NCBI GenBank assembly: GCA_025800305.1
Contig: JAOXRY010000231.1
Coordinates: 1 to 18,511 of the forward strand
Direction: 5' to 3'
Length of the DNA: 18,511 bases
Origin: Campylobacterales bacterium
GTDB taxonomy: Bacteria; Campylobacterota; Campylobacteria; Campylobacterales; SZUA-545
Part shown: piece by piece, positions 14,190-18,511 of the stretch
How the letters are laid out: every line of letters starts with the position of its first letter
Numbering within the stretch: the stretch's first letter is position 1
Notes under the pieces: model-generated
Databases searched by the model: none
The model's input: only the letters and a program-made list of their open reading frames with translations
Told to the model about the DNA's origin: nothing
Position numbers and translations under genes: made by a program

Positions 14190-15878
14190 TTATAGTTCCG
14201 TTTTTAGAACTGCTCCGTTTGAAGCGTTTGATACAAGTAGAGAATATCTCTTCAACCATTTTGAAGAAACTTCATTTTTATATGGTTTCCAAGCTTTTCT
14301 TCTCTCTTCTAAAGTAGCCTCATCAACATTTAATTGTAGTTTATAATCATCAACATCGATCTCAATCTCATCCCCATCTTCAATAAGAGCGATTAGACCA
14401 CCCTCAGCAGCTTCTGGGCTAACGTGACCAATACTCGCTCCTCTAGTTGCTCCAGAGAATCTTCCATCAGTGATAAGAGCAACCTTATCTCCAAGACCCA
14501 TACCAGCAATAAGACTTGTCGGGCTTAGCATCTCTTGCATACCTGGCCCACCTTTTGGACCTTCGTATCTAATAACAACAACATCTCCAGCTTTAACCTT
14601 ATGGCTAACAATTCCAGCAATCGCTTCTGGCTGAGAGTTGAAACATACAGCAGTCCCTTTGAACTGTCTCATATTTGCATCGATACCAGCAGTTTTAACA
14701 ACAGCTCCCTCTTTTGCTAAGTTTCCAAAAAGGATTGCAAGACCTCCTACTTTTGAGAATGCTTCTTCGTTTGTGTGGATAATACTTGTATCTTTAATCT
14801 CTGCATCTTTGATTCTCTCTGCCAAAGACTCACCTGTTACAGTCATCGCATCTGTTTGAAGAATATCTCCTCTTTTTGAAACCTCTTTCATAACAGCATT
14901 TACACCACCAGCACGGTTAATGTCTTCCATATGAACAGTTGAAAGTGAAGGAGAGATCTTTGCAATGTGAGAAACTTTTTTACTAATCTCATTGATCTTT
15001 TCAATACTAAAATCAACATCAGCTTCTTTAGCAATCGCTAAAAGATGAAGAACAGTATTTGAGCTTCCACCCATTGCCATATCAATCACAAAAGCATTAT
15101 GAATTGCTTTTTCATTAAGGATATTTTTTAGGTTGTTTTTCTTTCCATTTTGCTCTTTAACCATCTCTAAAACTCTTCTAGCACCTGCCTTAACCATCTC
15201 GATTCTCTCAGGAGTCATCGCTAGAACTGTCCCGTTTCCAGGAAGAGCAATTCCCATTGCTTCACTTAAAGTATTCATAGAATTGGCAGTAAACATACCA
15301 GAACAACTACCACCACTAGGACATGCCTCACACTCAATCTCATAAAGCTCTTCGTCAGTCATTTTTCCCTCTGAGTGCTGACCAACAGCCTCAAATGCAG
15401 TTGCAAGATCTATTGGAGTTCCATCTTTTTTATGTCCAGCCGCCATAGGACCACCTGATACAAATACCGTAGGAACATTAACTCTTAAAGCACCCATAAT
15501 CATCCCCGGAACAATCTTGTCACAGTTAGGAATACACATTAGACCATCTAGCTTGTGTGCGTTCATTACAGTCTCAATTGAATCAGCAATAATCTCACGG
15601 GATGGTAGAGAGTAAAGCATACCATCGTGACCCATTGCAATACCATCATCAACACCGATTGTGTTAAATTCAAACGGTACACCACCAGCTTCTCTAATTG
15701 CTTCTTTTACGATTCTTCCATACTCTTGTAAGAAAAAGTGCCCCGGGATAATGTCAATATGGCTGTTGGCAATCCCGATAAACGGCTTATCAAAATCTTC
15801 ATCTTTAAGACCTGTTGCTCTTAGAAGACTTCTATGAGGAGTCTTATCAAAACCTCTTTTTATAGTATCACTTCTCAT
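14190..15878 (-). CDS. ilvD: Dihydroxy-acid dehydratase
   Basis: A 562-residue enzyme of branched-chain amino acid synthesis. It dehydrates 2,3-dihydroxy-isovalerate and 2,3-dihydroxy-3-methylvalerate to the 2-keto acids, and feeds valine, isoleucine, leucine and CoA synthesis. Signatures: IANSHIDIIPGH (36-47), VDDGIAMGHDGMLYSLPSRE (76-95), PNCDKIVPGM with cluster Cys C119, CPSGGSCSGMFTANSMNT with C192, and the C-terminal GGPGMQEM and TDGRFSGATRG motifs. The 36-47 motif has Gly-His where [2Fe-2S]-type enzymes have a third Cys, so this is the E. coli-like oxygen-sensitive [4Fe-4S] class by sequence. Length is normal. It is divergent from the thioesterase gene, and tRNA-Arg follows on the same strand. 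Confidence 0.98.
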   Translation of the reverse strand: MRSDTIKRGFDKTPHRSLLRATGLKDEDFDKPFIGIANSHIDIIPGHFFLQEYGRIVKEAIREAGGVPFEFNTIGVDDGIAMGHDGMLYSLPSREIIADSIETVMNAHKLDGLMCIPNCDKIVPGMIMGALRVNVPTVFVSGGPMAAGHKKDGTPIDLATAFEAVGQHSEGKMTDEELYEIECEACPSGGSCSGMFTANSMNTLSEAMGIALPGNGTVLAMTPERIEMVKAGARRVLEMVKEQNGKKNNLKNILNEKAIHNAFVIDMAMGGSSNTVLHLLAIAKEADVDFSIEKINEISKKVSHIAKISPSLSTVHMEDINRAGGVNAVMKEVSKRGDILQTDAMTVTGESLAERIKDAEIKDTSIIHTNEEAFSKVGGLAILFGNLAKEGAVVKTAGIDANMRQFKGTAVCFNSQPEAIAGIVSHKVKAGDVVVIRYEGPKGGPGMQEMLSPTSLIAGMGLGDKVALITDGRFSGATRGASIGHVSPEAAEGGLIALIEDGDEIEIDVDDYKLQLNVDEATLEERRKAWKPYKNEVSSKWLKRYSLLVSNASNGAVLKTEL

Positions 15879-15944
15879 TTGTAATCTCTTTGTTTTTATA
15901 TATGTTTGTTATTATTATACAACATTAATTTATAAGGTATATAA

Positions 15945-16385
15945 ATGAAAGAGTTGGCATTAAGAGGAAGAGCATATCCTTCAGATCTAAACCACAACGG
16001 AAATGTATTTGGTGGGTTTATCATGGCAAAAATGGATAAGGCTGCTAGTATTGCTGTTGACGGTGTTGTGAGATGTGGTGCAGTGACTGTTTCTGTTTCA
16101 GATCTAGTATTTAAAAAACCTGTACATAATGGTGATATCTTTACGGTATACACGGAAATTAAAAAAGTTGGAAAAACTTCTATTACTGTATTTGTAGATG
16201 TAGAAGTTAGAAATCATGTCAGTGGAATAGAATATACTGTGACAGAAGCGGAATTTAAATTTGTTACAGTTGATGAGGTTGGAAACTCTGTTCCAGTACA
16301 AGATGTTATGAGACCAAATTTAAGTAAAGGCTTAATGAAGCTAATAAAAGAGGGAGCGAAAGCTGCTGAAGCAAAAGAAAAATAA
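15945..16385 (+). CDS. Acyl-CoA thioesterase, hotdog fold (YciA-like)
   Basis: A 146-residue single hotdog domain. NHNGNVFGGFIMAKMDKAAS (16-35) is the YciA/acyl-CoA hydrolase signature, with Asn and Asp in the positions of the catalytic pair. TVSVSDLVFKKPVHNGD follows as the next conserved strand segment. It hydrolyses acyl-CoA thioesters in the cytoplasm; substrate length is not readable. The C-terminal 25 residues are a charged helix (LMKLIKEGAKAAEAKEK). AAGG is present eight bases before ATG 15945. A weak 6-bp inverted repeat (16394-16408) lies between its stop and the tRNA operon promoter. Confidence 0.9.
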   Translation: MKELALRGRAYPSDLNHNGNVFGGFIMAKMDKAASIAVDGVVRCGAVTVSVSDLVFKKPVHNGDIFTVYTEIKKVGKTSITVFVDVEVRNHVSGIEYTVTEAEFKFVTVDEVGNSVPVQDVMRPNLSKGLMKLIKEGAKAAEAKEK

Positions 16386-16425
16386 AATTTTTTAAATCTC
16401 TAAGATTTGTTTAAAGTTTTTTCTG

Positions 16426-16431
16426 TATAAT
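16426..16431 (+). promoter_or_regulatory. Extended -10 promoter of the tRNA-Gly/Leu/Cys/Ser operon
   Basis: TGTATAAT (TATAAT at 16426-16431) lies 20 bases before tRNA-Gly, with T-rich DNA ahead. No other promoter is visible among the four tRNA genes, so one transcript is likely. Confidence 0.65.
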
Positions 16432-16451
16432 TTCATCCTCTTAAAAAGAAT

Positions 16452-16526
16452 GCGGGAGTAGCTCAGGGGTAGAGCATAACCTTGCCAAGGTTAGGGCCGA
16501 GGGTTCGAATCCCTTCTCCCGCTCCA
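16452..16526 (+). tRNA. tRNA-Gly (anticodon GCC)
   Basis: A 75-base cloverleaf: acceptor GCGGGAG with CTCCCGC, anticodon loop TTGCCAA in an AACC/GGTT-type stem, T arm GGGTTCGAATCCC, and an encoded CCA end. First gene of the tRNA cluster. Confidence 0.97.
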
Positions 16527-16558
16527 TTTTAAGAAACAGAACAAAAAATCGTGTCGTT

Positions 16559-16645
16559 GCCCGGGTGGTGGAATTGGTAGACACAAGGGACTTAAAATCC
16601 CTCGGTAGCAATACCGTGCCGGTTCAAGTCCGGCCCCGGGCACCA
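16559..16645 (+). tRNA. tRNA-Leu (anticodon TAA)
   Basis: An 87-base class II tRNA. Acceptor GCCCGGG pairs with CCCGGGC, and the anticodon loop CTTAAAA sits in an AGGGA/TCCCT stem. A long variable arm (CTCGGTAGCAATACCG) and an encoded ACCA end are present. Confidence 0.97.
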
Positions 16646-16651
16646 TTTCTT

Positions 16652-16727
16652 GGCGGCATGGCCAAGTGGTCTAAGGCATTGGATTGCAAATCCATGATCC
16701 TCGGTTCGAATCCGAGTGCCGCCTCCA
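16652..16727 (+). tRNA. tRNA-Cys (anticodon GCA)
   Basis: A 76-base cloverleaf: acceptor GGCGGCA with TGCCGCC, anticodon loop TTGCAAA in a TGGA/TCCA stem, T arm CGGTTCGAATCCG, discriminator T, and encoded CCA. Confidence 0.97.
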
Positions 16728-16760
16728 ATTTTTTTTGGTAGTTAGACTACACTTATTTGC

Positions 16761-16849
16761 GGGTAGATGACAGAGCTGGTTGAATGTACCGGTCTTGAAA
16801 ACCGGCGAGGGTCACACCTCCCAGGGTTCGAATCCCTGTCTGCCCGCCA
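16761..16849 (+). tRNA. tRNA-Ser (anticodon TGA), integration target
   Basis: An 89-base class II tRNA. Acceptor GGGTAGA pairs with TCTGCCC, the anticodon loop CTTGAAA sits in CCGGT/ACCGG, the variable arm is long (GCGAGGGTCACACCTCCC), and discriminator G and CCA are encoded. Last of the cluster. An integrase gene begins directly at its 3' end. Confidence 0.97.
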
Positions 16850-18179
16850 CTTTCTAGCAGATCCTCACAAATACAGTGTTTCAGGTAATTTACAAGACAA
16901 AAAAAGAGTAACTAAGACACTCTCCGCCAAAAACTCATACGGTTTAAGATTATTTACAGTTAATGGTATTTATTACTATAGAAGAACCATAAAAGGCAAA
17001 GACTGTAGAATATCACTTCGAACCAGAGATATAAAATTAGCAATAGTTCGTAGAAATATTTTTAATCTAATGGGAGATTACGAGTTTATGGGTGTTTTTA
17101 AAAGGGGAGATTTCGAGTTTGCTTTTGAATACGAAACAATAGAAGAGTTCAAAGAATATATGAAAATCGCACAAGAAACATATAAGGAAATTGAAGAAAA
17201 ACCTTTTAACGAAGATCTAATAAATAAAAATACTATTATCGCTGAAGAAAATATGGAAATTAAAAAAGCGGAAAAGATGGGAGTGAGATTTCCACATAAT
17301 CAAAGTCATCAAAAAGAACTGACTTTTGCTGATCTTGAATTAAACTTTATAGCCTCTAAAAGAAAGAGTGATAAAGTAAGAGAATCTTCATATAGTTCAT
17401 ATGCAACTGCTTTTGACAAACTTAAAAAATATTTTAAAAATAGACCTTTAGTTGATCTAACAATTCAAGATTATGAAGAGCATAGAGACTATTATAAAGA
17501 TAAATTAAAAGCAACAACAGTTAATAATCATATGGGGTATCTTAATCTCTTTTTAGATTATGCTGTAACATATGGATGGATAGATAAAAACCACTCAAAA
17601 GGAATCGAAAATCTTAAAGAGGAGCAAAGTCCAAAAGAAAACTTTACAGATGAGGAAATAAGAGAGTTTTTAAATTTCAGAGGTAAGCAAATAGAATATA
17701 AAAAACTAATTGAAATTGGTATTTATAGCGGTATGAGAATAGGTGAAATAATTGCATTAAAACCTGAAAATATTAAAGAAGAAAAAGGGATATATTATTT
17801 TGATCTTACTTCCGCCAAAACTTTTTCAGGCATTAGAAAAGTTCCTATACATAGTATTCTTATAGAAAAAGGTTGTCATGATCCTCAACTTTACCCATTA
17901 TTAGGAAACAAAACAGAAAATGCTGGAGGCAAAGCTGTTAATAGATTATTAAAGAAAATAATACCTGAACTTGAAGAGAATAAAAACAAAACTTTTCATA
18001 GTTTTAGAGGGACAGCTATAAGTAAGATGTCAAACAAACACTCTGATAAAATCAATGTGATTCAAGAAATTGTGGGACATAGTAGAGGGGATAAGAGTCT
18101 TACACTTGACACATATGCTAAAGGTTTTGATTTGGATTTGAAAAAAGAAGTTATTGAGAGCATTAGTTATTTTAAATGA
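16767..18179 (+). CDS. Tyrosine recombinase (phage/island integrase)
   Basis: A site-specific recombinase of a mobile element. Counted from ATG 16767, the catalytic set is R324 (SGMRIGEI), Lys in SAKTFSGIRK, H411-x2-R414 (HSFRGT), H438 (VGHSRGD) and the nucleophile Y450 (LDTYAKGF). An arm-binding N-terminal domain (VNGIYYYRRTIKGKDCRISL) and a SAM-like core-binding domain precede the catalytic part. The start is a problem. The frame is open through tRNA-Ser, and the only ATG ahead of the N-terminal domain is inside the tRNA (16767). From 16850 to the Arm domain there is no ATG, GTG or TTG; the next ATG, near 17070, would remove that domain. I list the long frame, but the first 28 residues are tRNA sequence and unlikely to be native. 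Confidence 0.85.
   Translation: MTELVECTGLENRRGSHLPGFESLSARHFLADPHKYSVSGNLQDKKRVTKTLSAKNSYGLRLFTVNGIYYYRRTIKGKDCRISLRTRDIKLAIVRRNIFNLMGDYEFMGVFKRGDFEFAFEYETIEEFKEYMKIAQETYKEIEEKPFNEDLINKNTIIAEENMEIKKAEKMGVRFPHNQSHQKELTFADLELNFIASKRKSDKVRESSYSSYATAFDKLKKYFKNRPLVDLTIQDYEEHRDYYKDKLKATTVNNHMGYLNLFLDYAVTYGWIDKNHSKGIENLKEEQSPKENFTDEEIREFLNFRGKQIEYKKLIEIGIYSGMRIGEIIALKPENIKEEKGIYYFDLTSAKTFSGIRKVPIHSILIEKGCHDPQLYPLLGNKTENAGGKAVNRLLKKIIPELEENKNKTFHSFRGTAISKMSNKHSDKINVIQEIVGHSRGDKSLTLDTYAKGFDLDLKKEVIESISYFK
16821..16849 (+). other. Putative attachment site (attL) in the 3' end of tRNA-Ser
   Basis: The T arm and acceptor end of tRNA-Ser abut a tyrosine recombinase that reads away from it, the usual layout of a tRNA-borne attachment site. 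The matching right-hand copy must lie beyond the window, so the exact core is not visible. Confidence 0.5.
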
Positions 18180-18190
18180 AAGGATAATAA

Positions 18191-18508
18191 CTATCTTTGT
18201 TTATCCATCTTCTCTAAGTCATAAAATATTTTTTCACCTGTAGTTAATTCTTCATCTCTTTCATAGTAGGATAACAGTAGATTCTTATATTTTTTTTCTA
18301 GTTTATCAAAAGCTAATATATAACTTGTATTTCTGTTCTTTTCATTTAAATATATCAATGCAAGAATATAAGACTTTAGACTATTTGAGTTTGATAGTGT
18401 TAATATTTTTGGAATAAGGACACTATTCTTTTCATCAAGTTCTGAAAATATATTTTCAAATAAAATACTTATAGAACTCTCAGAAAGATAAATTTTATGA
18501 AATTGCAT
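18191..18508 (-). CDS. Hypothetical protein of the integrated element, possibly 5'-truncated
   Basis: At least 105 residues, Lys/Asn/Ser-rich and helical (KIYLSESSISILFENIFSEL, ... YLNEKNRNTSY). No motif recognised. The ATG at 18508 is only three bases from the window edge and the codon before it is not a stop, so the protein may be longer. It converges with the integrase with an 11-base gap, which fits a compact mobile element. Confidence 0.5.
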   Translation of the reverse strand: MQFHKIYLSESSISILFENIFSELDEKNSVLIPKILTLSNSNSLKSYILALIYLNEKNRNTSYILAFDKLEKKYKNLLLSYYERDEELTTGEKIFYDLEKMDKQR

Positions 18509-18511
18509 TCT

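Noticed and set aside
14535..15345. Several open frames on the plus strand opposite ilvD
   Set aside because: They mirror the codon structure of ilvD, have no ribosome binding sites and show no recognisable protein features.
18182..18206. Inverted repeat GGATAA/TTATCC between the integrase and the last ORF as a terminator
   Set aside because: Arms of only six A/T-rich pairs with a 13-base spacer and no T-tract; likely by chance.
1..18511. CRISPR arrays, insertion sequences or rRNA genes
   Set aside because: No regularly spaced repeats, transposase motifs or rRNA-like sequence were seen on either strand.

Overview
The window is about 18.5 kb of AT-rich DNA (roughly one third G+C). It most resembles a Campylobacterota (Epsilonproteobacteria) chromosome of the Sulfurimonas/Arcobacter kind. 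The clues are low GC, the mix of a DHH-type Mn pyrophosphatase, an SPL-family radical SAM protein, an orphan MEMO protein and a periplasmic zinc-binding protein, TATAAT-dominated promoters, and a Gly-Leu-Cys-Ser tRNA cluster. The genus is an inference. No stretch longer than 300 bases lacks a gene.

Layout. (1) 1-4132 is core housekeeping: the end of fusA with its terminator, a YkgJ-type Cys-cluster protein, a small orphan ORF, a cupin, a single-domain response regulator, Mn-dependent pyrophosphatase (ppaC) and an SPL-family radical SAM gene coupled to it. (2) 4120-5178 is a scar. A lipoprotein gene is broken by a frameshift and runs into a Crp/Fnr-family gene that has lost its ligand-binding N-terminus. 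(3) 5229-8591 holds a zinc-binding lipoprotein-like transporter component, a divergent MEMO gene, two small convergent ORFs and a radical SAM enzyme. The znuA/MEMO intergenic region carries two near-identical palindromes that look like operators. (4) 8660-9428 encodes two small exported proteins. (5) 9559-14011 is an accessory cassette on the 3' side of a tRNA-Arg gene. It contains a dual-GHKL histidine kinase, a receiver protein and a caspase/CHAT-like peptidase in one overlapping operon, and a convergent C5-cytosine DNA methyltransferase. (6) 14076-16849 is core again: tRNA-Arg, ilvD, a hotdog thioesterase and the tRNA-Gly/Leu/Cys/Ser cluster. (7) 16821 to the end is the left edge of an integrated element: a tyrosine recombinase next to tRNA-Ser and an unknown ORF cut by the window edge.

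The most interesting part is the 9559-14011 cassette. A soluble kinase has a Hsp90/MORC-like GHKL ATPase in the position of a sensor and a complete HisKA plus HATPase transmitter behind it. It is translationally coupled to a receiver with a novel C-terminal region and to a small His/Cys protease candidate, with a DNA methyltransferase facing it. My hypothesis is a phospho-signalled defence or restriction-like system that ends in proteolysis. This is inference from domains and gene order; I do not recognise it as a named system.

A second, sequence-level signal is the hexamer AGATCT. I count 43 copies, 35 of them in the first 8.5 kb, against about six expected for the whole window from base composition. 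It is nearly absent from 8456-14953, which covers the accessory cassette.
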